A stretch of 27,155 nucleotides of DNA from an uncultured Bacilli bacterium. GTDB lineage: Bacteria; Bacillota_I; Bacilli_A; RF39; UBA660. Positions 9,592-18,124 of the stretch are shown piece by piece. The notes under the pieces were generated by a model. It worked only from the letters and a program-made list of their open reading frames with translations, made no database searches and was not told the origin of the DNA. Position numbers and translations under genes: made by a program. Location: assembly GCA_934183705.1 (NCBI GenBank), contig CAKPSW010000009.1, positions 1 through 27,155 on the forward strand. Direction: 5' to 3'. Numbering within the stretch: the first letter of the stretch is position 1; each line of letters begins with the position of its first letter.

Positions 9592-9684
9592 GAAAAAAAT
9601 ATAACTTTTTACCTAAAAATATCAAAACTAATCTCCTAGCGGTATAATAGTGTAAATATAAGTAAAGTAAATAAATAAAAATAA

Positions 9685-9713
9685 TTTACTTCTTTCTCAT
9701 AATTTGATATAAT
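9685..9713 (+). promoter_or_regulatory. Promoter of the kinase-alaS operon
   Basis: TTTACT (9685-9690), 17-bp spacer, TATAAT (9708-9713), with an extended TG at 9705-9706. The leader before ATG 9743 is only about 25 nt, too short for a T-box riboswitch, so alaS is not controlled here by that mechanism. A second TATAAT at 9643-9648 lacks a -35. Confidence 0.7.
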
Positions 9714-9742
9714 TAAAAAGAAATATGAAAGGTCTGATAAAT

Positions 9743-10315
9743 ATGGAAATAACAAATAAGCACCCAAAAATATACTTATTAAGTGGAAAGGCAAGACATG
9801 GTAAAGATACTACCGCCGAGTTTCTAAAAAAATTCTATGAAGCTGATGGAAAAAAAGTAATCTATTCAAGAGCAGGAAAATACATAAGATTCTACGCTAT
9901 GGAAATGACTGGTTGGGATGGTTCTGAAGAGACAAAACCAAGACAGTTGTTGCAGGAATTAGGAACAGATGTCATAAGAAATAAGCTAAATAAAGGAGAT
10001 ATGTTTATTGAAAGACAATTAGATGATATAGAAATATACTCATATTTTTATGATGCAATAATAGTACCAGATATAAGATTACCAAAAGAAATAGATAGTG
10101 TCAAAGAAAAATTTAATAATGTAGTATCTCTTCATATTAAAAGAATAAATTTTGAATCAGAATTATCTAAAGAGCAAAAAGCTCATATAACAGAAACCGC
10201 TATGGATAACTATAAAAACTACGATTATGAAGTAATCAATGATACATTAGAAAAACTAGAAAAAGATATATACAAAATATATAAGGAGGAAGAATATGAA
10301 AAAAATGACAGGTAA
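9743..10315 (+). CDS. P-loop kinase, deoxynucleoside-monophosphate-kinase-like
   Basis: About 190 residues. A Walker A motif, GKARHGKDTTA (Gly15 to Gly20-Lys21-Asp22-Thr23), opens a nucleoside-kinase-like fold. 'VPDIRLPKEID' resembles the Asp-Arg lid/base-binding segment, and 'AHITETAMDNY...YDYEVIND' resembles the C-terminal 'H-S/T-E..ld...D..i.N' signature shared by dephospho-CoA kinase and phage-type dNMP kinases. I favour dNMP kinase-like; the substrate is not certain. ATG 9743 follows GAAAGGT; in-frame ATG 9725 has a weaker site. The 3' end overlaps alaS by 20 nt and carries the alaS ribosome binding site (AAGGAGGA), so the two genes are translationally linked. Confidence 0.65.
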   Translation: MEITNKHPKIYLLSGKARHGKDTTAEFLKKFYEADGKKVIYSRAGKYIRFYAMEMTGWDGSEETKPRQLLQELGTDVIRNKLNKGDMFIERQLDDIEIYSYFYDAIIVPDIRLPKEIDSVKEKFNNVVSLHIKRINFESELSKEQKAHITETAMDNYKNYDYEVINDTLEKLEKDIYKIYKEEEYEKNDR

Positions 10316-12992
10316 TGAAATAATAAAAACATATATAAATTTCTTTATCGAAAGAGGCCACACTTATATAGAATCATCATCTCTAATCCCACAAGACGAC
10401 CCAACAGTATTATGGATAAATGCTGGCGTAACACCACTAAAAAAATACTTTGATGGAACAGTAATACCCAAAAACAAAAGACTAGTAAGTTGTCAAAAAT
10501 GTATCAGAACTGGAGATATCGAAGAAGTAGGAAAAACAGCAAGACATCATACCTTCTTTCAAATGCTAGGTAATTTTAGTATAGGAGATTACTTCAAAAA
10601 AGAAGCCATCCCTTGGGCATGGGAATTATTAACAAGTCCCAAATACTTCGATTTAGATAAAAACAAACTATATATAACCGTATATACTCACGATGAAGAA
10701 ACATATAACATCTGGTTATCATTAGGAGTAAAACCATCACACCTAATAAAACTAGATACCAACTTCTGGGAAATAGGCCCAGGACCATCAGGTCCAGATA
10801 CCGAAATCTTCTATGACAGAGGAGAAAAATACGATAAACAAAAAAAAGGCATATCTATGCTTCAAAACGAAGAAGAAAACGATCGATATATAGAAATATG
10901 GAATAACGTATTAAGTCAGTTTAATGCTACTGAAGGACTATCAAGAGAAGAATATCCAGAATTACCACATAAAAATATAGATACCGGTATGGGCGTAGAA
11001 AGAATGGCTTGTATTCTCGGGGAGACAGAAACCAACTATGAAACAGATTTATTTATGCCAATAATGCATAAAATAGAAGAAATATCAAATATCCCATATA
11101 CCGGCCAAATGGAGTTTAAAGTAATAGCAGATCATATAAGAACTTTAACATTCGCCTTATCAGATGGAGCAGTATTTGAAAACGTAGGAAGAGGATATGT
11201 ATTAAGAAGACTATTAAGAAGAAGTGAAAGAATGGGTAGGAAACTAAATATAAATAAAGAATTTCTCTCCCCATTAGTAGATGTAGTAGTAGATAACTAT
11301 AAAGAAATATATCCAGAATTAGTAGGTACCATGCCAAAAGTAAAAGAACTAATATCAAAAGAAGAACTACTATTCCAAAAAACCCTATTATCAGGAGAAA
11401 AGAAATTAGAAGAACTATTCAAAAACAAAGATAAAATAATAAGTGGTAAAGACGCTTTTAAATTATATGATACATATGGATATCCAATCGAATTAACTAT
11501 TGAAGCCGCTAAGGAAAAAGGATTTACTGTAGACACTGATGCCTTTAAAGCCTATATGAATGCCCAAAAAGAATTAGCAAGAAATAATAGAAAAAAAGAA
11601 AGCAGTATGAATCTTCAAAACGACTTACTAATAAATTATAAAGAAGAAAGTAAGTTTGTCGGCTATGACAAATTAGGCCTAGAAACAGAAGTACTAGCTA
11701 TCATGAAAGATAATAACTTCGTAGATACATGTAGTGAGGACTGCTACATATTCTTAAAAGAAAATCCATTTTATGCTGAAAGTGGTGGCCAAGTATCAGA
11801 CTCAGGATACCTAAAAAATGATAAATGTAAATTAGAAGTAACAAATGTCATTAAAGCACCAAACTCTCAGCACTTATTAGAAGTAAAAGTCCTAGAAGGA
11901 ACAATAAATAAAGGTGATAAAATCTTAACTCACGTATCCAAAGAAAAAAGATTAGCTATCATGAAAAACCATTCCGCAGTTCATCTTCTTCAAAAAAGCC
12001 TTCAAGAATTACTAGGATCTGCCCTTCATCAAGCCGGATCTAAAGTAGATGAAGAAAGCCTACGTTTTGACTTTACATATCAAGGAAAACTATCTGATGA
12101 ACTAATCCTAAAAGTAGAAAATCTCGTAAACGATAAAATACAAGCGGGCTATGAAACAAAAATAGAATATATGGATATCAAAAAAGCAAAAGAAAAAGGT
12201 GCTATGGCTTTATTTAGTGATAAGTATTCTACTACCGTAAGAGTAGTAACACTAGGGCCCTCTATTGAATTATGTGCCGGAACTCATGTATCAAATACTA
12301 AAGACATAAAAAAATTTGCTATTGCTATAGTAGAAAATAAAGGAGCAGATACTTATCGTATAATAGGAGCAACAGATACAAATATCCCTAAAGTTCTTGA
12401 AGAAGAAATAAAAAAATACAACGATGAAATGATCAAATTATTAGATAAAGCCAAAAAAATAATAAATGCTGCTAAAGAATTAGATATTGAATTAAACTTT
12501 AACTTTAATATTAATAATGATATTCCAGCTAGTTATAAAGATATAGTTATAAATAAAAACGAACTAAACTTATTAAGAGAATCACTAAAGAAGTTAGAAA
12601 AAGACTTTAATACTAAAAAAAGTGAAAAATCAGTAAGTGATTTATCAAGTTTCTTAGAAATAAAAGAAGAAATAAATGGAATAACAACAATAATAACAAT
12701 AACTAATGGCTATGATATAGCATCATTAAAACAAATTGCTTCAGCACTAAGTAATCAAATAGGAGATAATAACTTTATCCTATTAGCTAACGTAAACGAA
12801 AACAATTCTGTAAACTATATTGCTAAATCAACATCAAATCGTATTAATTGTGGTGAAATAGTAAAAGACTTATCAGTACGTTCTAGCGGTAATGGAGGAG
12901 GAAATAAATCCTTTGCCCAAGGTGGAGCAGCAGATGCCACTATCGTAAGTAAACTCCTAATGAATGTAAAAAAAGAAATAAGTAAATTATAA
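10296..12992 (+). CDS. alaS: Alanyl-tRNA synthetase
   Basis: An 898-residue class II synthetase that charges tRNA-Ala, at the usual full length. The N-terminal catalytic core includes 'NAGVTPLKKYFDG', 'HHTFFQMLGNFSIGDYF' (motif 2 region) and 'DTGMGVERMACIL'. The tRNA-recognition helices include 'GRGYVLRRLLRRSERMG'. The editing domain has its zinc-binding pair H559-x3-H563 and C660-x3-H664, and the C-terminal DHHA1 glycine-rich motif is 'SGNGGGNKSFAQGGAAD'. The start at ATG 10296 has AAGGAGGA 5 nt upstream and overlaps the kinase gene. A rho-independent terminator begins at the stop codon, so this is the operon end. Confidence 0.97.
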   Translation: MKKMTGNEIIKTYINFFIERGHTYIESSSLIPQDDPTVLWINAGVTPLKKYFDGTVIPKNKRLVSCQKCIRTGDIEEVGKTARHHTFFQMLGNFSIGDYFKKEAIPWAWELLTSPKYFDLDKNKLYITVYTHDEETYNIWLSLGVKPSHLIKLDTNFWEIGPGPSGPDTEIFYDRGEKYDKQKKGISMLQNEEENDRYIEIWNNVLSQFNATEGLSREEYPELPHKNIDTGMGVERMACILGETETNYETDLFMPIMHKIEEISNIPYTGQMEFKVIADHIRTLTFALSDGAVFENVGRGYVLRRLLRRSERMGRKLNINKEFLSPLVDVVVDNYKEIYPELVGTMPKVKELISKEELLFQKTLLSGEKKLEELFKNKDKIISGKDAFKLYDTYGYPIELTIEAAKEKGFTVDTDAFKAYMNAQKELARNNRKKESSMNLQNDLLINYKEESKFVGYDKLGLETEVLAIMKDNNFVDTCSEDCYIFLKENPFYAESGGQVSDSGYLKNDKCKLEVTNVIKAPNSQHLLEVKVLEGTINKGDKILTHVSKEKRLAIMKNHSAVHLLQKSLQELLGSALHQAGSKVDEESLRFDFTYQGKLSDELILKVENLVNDKIQAGYETKIEYMDIKKAKEKGAMALFSDKYSTTVRVVTLGPSIELCAGTHVSNTKDIKKFAIAIVENKGADTYRIIGATDTNIPKVLEEEIKKYNDEMIKLLDKAKKIINAAKELDIELNFNFNINNDIPASYKDIVINKNELNLLRESLKKLEKDFNTKKSEKSVSDLSSFLEIKEEINGITTIITITNGYDIASLKQIASALSNQIGDNNFILLANVNENNSVNYIAKSTSNRINCGEIVKDLSVRSSGNGGGNKSFAQGGAADATIVSKLLMNVKKEISKL

Positions 12993-13013
12993 GAGGACAA
13001 GATCCTCTTTTCT
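12991..13013 (+). terminator. Intrinsic terminator after alaS
   Basis: Stem AAGAGGA / TCCTCTT with loop CAAGA and a TTTTCTC tail. The first base of the stem is inside the alaS stop codon. Confidence 0.8.
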
Positions 13014-13056
13014 CATACCTAAAAACAATAATCATATATATTATTAGAGGTACATT

Positions 13057-13350
13057 ATGAAAAAACTAATAAATAAAATATATAATACCATCATACCAAT
13101 ACTAATCTTTTTAATCATTACAATATTAATGTTATATATAAACATACCACCACTAATTACATTGTTAACATCTACTTTTTTAGCGGCCATACCATTATTA
13201 GTAAATACCAGTATTCATAATAACCAATATAGTAATAAAAATATCAAAACTACTAAAGAAATCATTAAAGACCAAAAAACATATACATATCCAGTAAATA
13301 AAATTATAAGAAGTAAAGATAAAGTCAAAAAAAGAATAAGAAGAAAATAA
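13057..13350 (+). CDS. Small membrane protein of unknown function
   Basis: 97 residues. Two closely spaced hydrophobic segments (about residues 10-31 and 34-50) are followed by a highly basic, Lys/Arg-rich cytoplasmic-looking tail ending RIRRK. The start follows AGAGGT, and a weak TATATT (13037-13042) may be the -10. It is flanked on both sides by terminators, so it is probably transcribed alone. I do not recognise the family; the basic tail could contact RNA, DNA or membrane lipid. Confidence 0.6.
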   Translation: MKKLINKIYNTIIPILIFLIITILMLYINIPPLITLLTSTFLAAIPLLVNTSIHNNQYSNKNIKTTKEIIKDQKTYTYPVNKIIRSKDKVKKRIRRK

Positions 13351-13356
13351 AAATAT

Positions 13357-13397
13357 GTGCACTAGGCAAACAAAATACATGCCTCTTGCACTTTTTT
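13357..13397 (+). terminator. Two-part intrinsic terminator after the small membrane protein
   Basis: Outer stem GTGCA/TGCAC and inner stem AGGCA/TGCCT are separated by a symmetric CT/CT internal loop, with an 11-nt apical loop and a TTTTTT tail. The outer 3' arm overlaps the -35 box of the next promoter. Confidence 0.8.
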
Positions 13398-13414
13398 CAT
13401 TTTTTTGCTATAAT
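13386..13414 (+). promoter_or_regulatory. Promoter of the RNase J-like gene
   Basis: TTGCAC (13386-13391), 17-bp spacer, TATAAT (13409-13414), preceded by an extended TG at 13406-13407. The -35 lies inside the 3' arm of the preceding terminator. Confidence 0.65.
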
Positions 13415-13453
13415 TATAAAGGTCTTTTACTTGTAAAGAAAGGAGAAATAAAA

Positions 13454-15103
13454 TTGAGTAAAATAAAAATGTTTTCATTAGGAGGACTAGATGAAAACGG
13501 AAAAAATATGTTTGTTATCGAAATAGATAAAAATATCTTTGTCTTTGAAGCCGGATTAAAATATGCCGATGAAATGACATTAGGTATCGATTATATAATA
13601 CCAAATATAAGTTATTTAAAAGAAAATAAAAAAAGAATAAAAGGAATTTTTCTAACACACGCTCATGATGAAAATATCGGAGCATTATCAGACATTATCC
13701 CTGAATTAGGGGATATACCAGTATATGCATCAAAATATACAATAGATGTCGTAAGAAAAGAATTCACATCGTATCATATAAATACAAATAATTTAAAAGA
13801 AATAAAAGCTTATATTCCTATAGATATCAAAGGAATAAAAATATTCCCTGTATCCTTATCACATTCATCTCCTGATAACTTTGGTTATGCCATATATACC
13901 AAAGATGGAGTAATATTTTATGCATCAGACTTCGTTATCGATCCAATAATGAAAGGACCATATAAGACAGATATAGGAAAATTAGCCTATATAGGAAAAC
14001 AAAATGTCTTATGCTTGCTTACAGAATCATGCTATGCTGATAAAGAAGGATTCACATCTCCTAAGCATCGTATAAGTACTCTAATTAGAGAGGTGCTAAA
14101 TACTAGTGAAGGAAGAATAATATTTAACGTAACAGATACCCATTTATATCGAATTCAAGAATTATTTAGTGAAGTAGAAAAAACAAATAGAAAAGTTGTA
14201 ATCATGGGTAAAAGACTAAAAAGTATAATAGATACAGCTTTAGAAAACAAATACTTAACTATTAACAAAAAAATAATAGGAGACCTATCAAATATAAATG
14301 ATAAAAACGTTGTAATATTAAATGCTAATGAGAAAGAAAAACCATACTATAACATTATGAAAATAGCAAGTGGTTATGATAAATTCATAAAATTAAATGA
14401 TGAAGATACAGTCTTCTTAGCAACACCAATCTATGAAAATAGAGAAAAAACATATTACCATTTATTAGATGAATTATCTAAGACTGGAGCAGAAGTAGTA
14501 ACGCTATCTCCTAAAAAATATCTATCACATCATGCTTCATCCGAAGATTTAATGACAATGATAAATTTAATGAATCCAAAATACTATTTTCCAATAAGAG
14601 GAGAGTATAAAAATCAAGTTCAAAATGCTAACATCGCTTCCTTAATGGGTATACCAAGTGAAAATATCTTACTTAAAGAAAATGGAGATGTTGTAACAAT
14701 TGAAAATGGTATTTTAAAAGATACTTTTGAGAAGGTACCATCAGGATCTATCCTAATAGATGGAGACTCATCAGATGATATTGGCGAAGTAGTGTTAAAA
14801 GATAGAGAAATACTATCAGATAATGGTATTATGATAATATCCGTAACTTTAAATAAACAAACAAAAGAAATAATATCAGGACCAGAAGTATTAACAAGAG
14901 GATTTGTTTATGTAAAAGATTCATATGAATTAATAAATGAAATAAAGAAAATATCTGAGGATATAATAACAAAAAATACTAAATCAGTAAAATATATAGA
15001 ATATAATAAAGTAAAAAATATAATCAGAGACGAATTATCAAAATACCTAATAAAAGAAACAGGTAACAAACCAATGATAATAACAGTTATACAAGAAATA
15101 TAG
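13454..15103 (+). CDS. RNase J-family protein with degenerate metal-binding site
   Basis: A 549-residue metallo-beta-lactamase/beta-CASP protein of RNase J type, near the usual ~550. Family landmarks are 'FSLGGLDENGKNMFVIE' at the start, 'LTHAHDENIGAL', 'SHSSPDNFGYAI', 'FYASDFVIDP', 'CYADKEGFTSP', 'SHHASSEDLM', and 'FPIRGEYKNQ..NANIASLMGI'. RNase J normally reads HxHxDH and HGEY. Here H69 and H71 remain, but the following Asp-His are E73-N74, and the His of HGEY is R382; H137 and D159 are kept. The protein may therefore be weak or inactive, like the J2 subunit that pairs with J1 in other Firmicutes. TTG 13454 is the likely start, since AGGAG (13441-13445) is 8 nt upstream; the in-frame upstream extension to 13355 crosses a terminator and promoter. 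Confidence 0.85.
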   Translation: MSKIKMFSLGGLDENGKNMFVIEIDKNIFVFEAGLKYADEMTLGIDYIIPNISYLKENKKRIKGIFLTHAHDENIGALSDIIPELGDIPVYASKYTIDVVRKEFTSYHINTNNLKEIKAYIPIDIKGIKIFPVSLSHSSPDNFGYAIYTKDGVIFYASDFVIDPIMKGPYKTDIGKLAYIGKQNVLCLLTESCYADKEGFTSPKHRISTLIREVLNTSEGRIIFNVTDTHLYRIQELFSEVEKTNRKVVIMGKRLKSIIDTALENKYLTINKKIIGDLSNINDKNVVILNANEKEKPYYNIMKIASGYDKFIKLNDEDTVFLATPIYENREKTYYHLLDELSKTGAEVVTLSPKKYLSHHASSEDLMTMINLMNPKYYFPIRGEYKNQVQNANIASLMGIPSENILLKENGDVVTIENGILKDTFEKVPSGSILIDGDSSDDIGEVVLKDREILSDNGIMIISVTLNKQTKEIISGPEVLTRGFVYVKDSYELINEIKKISEDIITKNTKSVKYIEYNKVKNIIRDELSKYLIKETGNKPMIITVIQEI

Positions 15104-15125
15104 AACAAAACTATATTTCTTTTTT
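15093..15125 (+). terminator. Intrinsic terminator after the RNase J-like gene
   Basis: Stem GAAATATAG / CTATATTTC around loop AACAAAA, then TTTTTT. The 5' arm includes the stop codon. A TATAAT at 15127-15132, directly after, may be the -10 for the next gene, although no -35 is visible. Confidence 0.8.
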
Positions 15126-15168
15126 GTATAATAAATATAAATAAAGAAATAATAATAATGGTGATAGT

Positions 15169-15648
15169 ATGAAAAAAAGACTACTAGTAGTATTACTAAT
15201 AATATTATTAACATTAGCATATATAATAGCAAATACTTATGCAGTAATAATAAATGTCAAAAGTGAAAATGGTATAAATGAAATAATAGACAAAATAACC
15301 ATTAAAGACCTTTTAACAAAAGATAATAACGAATATAACGAAACATATTATAATGTAAAAAATACACTAGATATTACCAAAGAAGAAATGAATATATTAA
15401 TAAATTCAAAAGAACTAGATAAGAAATTACAAATAGTATTAAATAAAATAGTAGATTATAAAGTAAATAAGAATATAAATTCTCTCTTAACAAGTAATGA
15501 AATATATAATATGATTAAAGAAGCCACTGATAGCGATAATACCATTCCATACTATTTAAAGAAAAAAGTAATAGAAAATAGCAAAATATATTCAGATGAT
15601 ATAAATGAATTTCTATATGATTTAGAAGTATCAGTAAAGGAATCCTAA
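15169..15648 (+). CDS. Small N-terminally anchored protein, unknown
   Basis: 159 residues. One hydrophobic N-terminal segment (about residues 4-22), possibly a signal anchor, is followed by a helical, Lys/Asn/Glu-rich ectodomain with no recognisable domain. ATG 15169 has GGTGAT 3 nt upstream. The next gene begins 1 nt after its stop, so the two probably work together in the membrane. No family recognised. Confidence 0.6.
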   Translation: MKKRLLVVLLIILLTLAYIIANTYAVIINVKSENGINEIIDKITIKDLLTKDNNEYNETYYNVKNTLDITKEEMNILINSKELDKKLQIVLNKIVDYKVNKNINSLLTSNEIYNMIKEATDSDNTIPYYLKKKVIENSKIYSDDINEFLYDLEVSVKES

Positions 15649-15649
15649 T

Positions 15650-15931
15650 ATGTTATATATAATAATATTAATAATAATTATCACTATAATACTCTATATA
15701 GTAACTAAAGATAAAAAATTAGTATTAAAATTAACTAGTGAAGTAACCATATTATCTAGTATGTTAACCATTATAATAAGTATAATACTAAGTTATATAA
15801 TAAAAAATAGTACTAGTATTATAAATTTATCTATCATAGCAAATACTATACAAAATAAATTTATATTTAATAGTTTAATATTAATGTCTTTAGGCTTTAT
15901 AGAATTATCCTTTGTAAAAATATTAAAGTAG
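15650..15931 (+). CDS. Small three-helix membrane protein, unknown
   Basis: 93 residues, very rich in Ile, with three predicted membrane segments (about 1-18, 28-50, 68-88) and short charged loops. It begins right after the stop of the preceding anchored protein, with AAAGGA as ribosome binding site, and ends in a terminator. The pair could form a small membrane complex. No family recognised. Confidence 0.55.
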   Translation: MLYIIILIIIITIILYIVTKDKKLVLKLTSEVTILSSMLTIIISIILSYIIKNSTSIINLSIIANTIQNKFIFNSLILMSLGFIELSFVKILK

Positions 15932-15954
15932 CTTATAATAATAAGCTTTTTTTC
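15930..15954 (+). terminator. Intrinsic terminator after the small membrane pair
   Basis: Stem AGCTTAT / ATAAGCT with a 4-nt loop AATA, followed by a T-run to 15953. The stem starts inside the stop codon of the preceding gene. Confidence 0.8.
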
Positions 15955-15977
15955 GTCTCATATTTCATTATTCGCCG

Positions 15978-16031
15978 TTTTCTAATGCCTATAGTCATTA
16001 GAAAAAGTTTAGAGCCTAAGGTCTCTAAACT
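15978..16031. repeat. Two abutting perfect hairpins with related loops
   Basis: Hairpin 1 (15978-16005) has a 10-bp perfect stem TTTTCTAATG/CATTAGAAAA and loop CCTATAGT. Hairpin 2 (16006-16031) follows without a gap, with a 9-bp perfect stem AGTTTAGAG/CTCTAAACT and loop CCTAAGGT. The loops share 6 of 8 bases while the stems differ in sequence. Neither is followed by a T-run on either strand, so they are not ordinary terminators. They lie in the 207-bp gap between the terminator of the small membrane pair and the lipoprotein promoter. Confidence 0.7.
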
Positions 16032-16116
16032 ATAATATTATTAAACAAAGTACTATAAATAATCCCCTTTTTATATAAAAATAAAAAAAACTATTTCAAT
16101 TTTTACCTTTTTTTGT

Positions 16117-16122
16117 TATAAT
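16117..16122 (+). promoter_or_regulatory. Extended -10 promoter of the lipoprotein operon
   Basis: TG-T-TATAAT (TG at 16114-16115, box 16117-16122) lies 16 nt before the start codon; the -35 is poor (TTTCAA at 16094-16099, 17-bp spacer). The predicted mRNA would start within or just ahead of the Shine-Dalgarno AAGAGGT. Confidence 0.55.
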
Positions 16123-16138
16123 GTAGAAGAGGTATGAT

Positions 16139-16789
16139 ATGAAAAAAAAAATTATACTACTATTAACACTAATTCTATGTGTAGGATGCACTAGAATAGA
16201 TAATATAGAAGACTATAGTATTATTATAGACAAAATAATAAATAATAATTATAATAACCAAAATACAACATCATTAGGATATACATATTATCTTCCACTT
16301 GGAGTATCAAAAGTATATGATAAAGACTATAATCAAAAACTAAAAACCGAAGATACATTTATGTATTTATATGTTGATGCCGTAAGTTATTACTATCAAA
16401 ACAATCTAAACTTAGAAGAAAAAAACAAAATAGATAATTACTATTACAAAGAAATAGATAAAGATGGTAAGAAAGGTTATGTAGTTATAACGAAGGAAGA
16501 TAATGATAATGTATACTTTATTAAAGTAGTATATAATTATGCAAAAATAGAATCTTATGTTCCAAAGACAAAAATCGAGAATACTCTCGCAAATAGTATG
16601 ATTATATTAAAGAGTATCAACTATAATGACAATTTAATAAAGAAAATACTAGAGGAAGAACATGGTTTAGGAGTTGACAAAGAATATAAAATAGATAAAC
16701 CAACTAATGCCACAAGTAAATTTTCTGAATATTTAAGTGAATATGTAGAGGAAAAGGAAAATACAATTCCCGATTTACCAGAATATTAA
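16139..16789 (+). CDS. Predicted lipoprotein, unknown function
   Basis: 216 residues. A short signal peptide (MKKKIILLLTLILCVGC) ends in a lipobox-like LCVGC, so Cys17 is the probable lipidated residue; Cys rather than Leu at -3 is slightly unusual. The rest is Tyr/Asn/Asp-rich with alternating strands and an acidic C-terminus. I recognise no enzyme motif. It leads an apparent four-gene set, 16 nt ahead of an acidic disordered protein, which points to an envelope or division-related role, but this is only context. Confidence 0.65.
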   Translation: MKKKIILLLTLILCVGCTRIDNIEDYSIIIDKIINNNYNNQNTTSLGYTYYLPLGVSKVYDKDYNQKLKTEDTFMYLYVDAVSYYYQNNLNLEEKNKIDNYYYKEIDKDGKKGYVVITKEDNDNVYFIKVVYNYAKIESYVPKTKIENTLANSMIILKSINYNDNLIKKILEEEHGLGVDKEYKIDKPTNATSKFSEYLSEYVEEKENTIPDLPEY

Positions 16790-16805
16790 AAAGGAGAGAC
16801 AGAGT

Positions 16806-17849
16806 ATGAAATTTTTAGATAAAGTAAAGGACTTATTCTCTGATGAAGAAGAAGTAGTAGAAACAGAAGAAATAGAAGTAGAAGAGAAAGAAGAACATAA
16901 ACTTCCTACTTTTATGCGTAATAAAATTGAAGAAGAACAAAAAAGAGAAGAGGCTAAAAAGCAAAGAGAAGACACTCTTCCTAAAACCAATGTTATAAGT
17001 GATAGAGAAATAGTAAAAACGAGATCATCTAACAATTTTGCTTTTCCTATTGATATAGATGATTCTGATTTAGTACCAGAATTAAGATATAGTAAGCAAA
17101 ATGTTCTAGAAAGAGAAAGAGAAAAAGAAAAAGAAAAACCAGTATCTGAACTATATGCCAAAAAAGAACAGCCAAAGCCAAAAAGATTTAGACCAACTCC
17201 CGTTATATCTCCAGTATACGGAGTACTAGATAAAAATTATACGAAAGACGAAGTTAAGGTTCAAGATGAAAGCTCTTATGAAATTCAAAGGCCATCACGT
17301 AAGGTAGACTTTGAAACCGTAAGAAATAAAGCCTTTGGTAATTTAACAGATGATATTAAAAATGTAATGTGTGAAAACTGTGAACTATATCAAGAAGTAA
17401 AAATAACCAAAAATGTCGGGAAAAAACAAGAAGTAGATAATAGTAATCTTCTAGCAAGTATGACTGAAGATTACAAAGAAGAAGATGTATCATTAGGGGA
17501 TGCCGAAGATAATTACTTCGATTTCGGTGTAAGTTATGAACCACCCAAAAAAGAAGAAATAGAAAAAGAAACTGGTGTCAAAATAATAAACCATAACGAA
17601 GAAGAATCCAAAGCCGAAAAAATAGAAGTAAAAGAAGAAGTAAAACCAAGAAAAACAATAGCTAAAGAAGCTGAGTTAAATGAAAAAGATTTTCTTGAAG
17701 ATACAAAAGAATTCGAAAGCTTAACTCATGATGAAGAAGATATAAATACGATACTAAATAATAATGAAGATATCGAAAACATCGATGAATCAAATGATAT
17801 ATTCAACCTAATTGATTCAATGTATGATGAAGAGGAGGATAAAAAATAA
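16806..17849 (+). CDS. Acidic, largely disordered protein with conserved-looking short motifs
   Basis: 347 residues, dominated by Glu, Lys and Asp, with long charged runs and little hydrophobic core. The N-terminus MKFLDKVKDLFSDEEE looks like a short amphipathic helix, such as those that dock division proteins on the membrane. Embedded ordered-looking motifs are 'NNFAFPIDIDDSDL' (about 75-88), 'RFRPTPVISPVYGVLDKNY' (127-145) and a CxxC in 'VMCENCELYQE' (about 197). The first two read like linear interaction motifs. No enzyme domain is visible. The start follows AAGGAGAG. The stop overlaps the next start by 1 nt (TAATG), so it is in an operon with the membrane-associated proteins downstream. 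A scaffold role is an inference. Confidence 0.65.
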   Translation: MKFLDKVKDLFSDEEEVVETEEIEVEEKEEHKLPTFMRNKIEEEQKREEAKKQREDTLPKTNVISDREIVKTRSSNNFAFPIDIDDSDLVPELRYSKQNVLEREREKEKEKPVSELYAKKEQPKPKRFRPTPVISPVYGVLDKNYTKDEVKVQDESSYEIQRPSRKVDFETVRNKAFGNLTDDIKNVMCENCELYQEVKITKNVGKKQEVDNSNLLASMTEDYKEEDVSLGDAEDNYFDFGVSYEPPKKEEIEKETGVKIINHNEEESKAEKIEVKEEVKPRKTIAKEAELNEKDFLEDTKEFESLTHDEEDINTILNNNEDIENIDESNDIFNLIDSMYDEEEDKK

Positions 17850-18124
17850 TGACTATCGAAATGATTTTGCCAATAATACTATATATTTTAGGTGCTATTT
17901 TATTAGTAACATTAATAATATTAACTATAAAGCTAATCATTACAATGAATAAAATAGAAAAAGTTGTTGATAATATTACTGTAAAAGTAAAAACTTTAGA
18001 TAGTCTATTTGAAATGGTTGGTTTAGTGACAGGAAAGTTCACTGCCATCACAGATAAAATAGTAGATGGCGTAGCTTTACTAATAGAGAAAATATTTAAA
18101 GGAAAGGAAGATAAAAATGAGTAA
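17849..18124 (+). CDS. DUF948-like single-pass membrane protein
   Basis: 91 residues. A long N-terminal membrane segment (about 5-30) is followed by a helical region with a heptad-like pattern (NKIEKVVDNITVKVKTLDSL) and a charged tail. This layout, directly upstream of a YtxH gene, matches the DUF948/YtxG type found next to ytxH in Bacillus. It overlaps the next gene by 8 nt. The role is unknown beyond association with general-stress/envelope loci in Bacillus. Confidence 0.6.
   Translation: MTIEMILPIILYILGAILLVTLIILTIKLIITMNKIEKVVDNITVKVKTLDSLFEMVGLVTGKFTAITDKIVDGVALLIEKIFKGKEDKNE

Noticed and set aside
9552..9742. T-box or other riboswitch controlling alaS
   Set aside because: The leader after the promoter is about 25 nt and lies before the kinase gene; no T-box sequence is present.
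13355..13453. N-terminal extension of the RNase J-like protein to 13355
   Set aside because: This stretch contains a terminator and the gene's own promoter, and the encoded residues do not resemble the family; TTG 13454 has a proper ribosome binding site.
16775..17161. Serine-rich antisense frame opposite the acidic disordered protein
   Set aside because: Its Ser/Leu/Phe runs simply mirror Glu/Lys codons on the + strand; there is no start signal.
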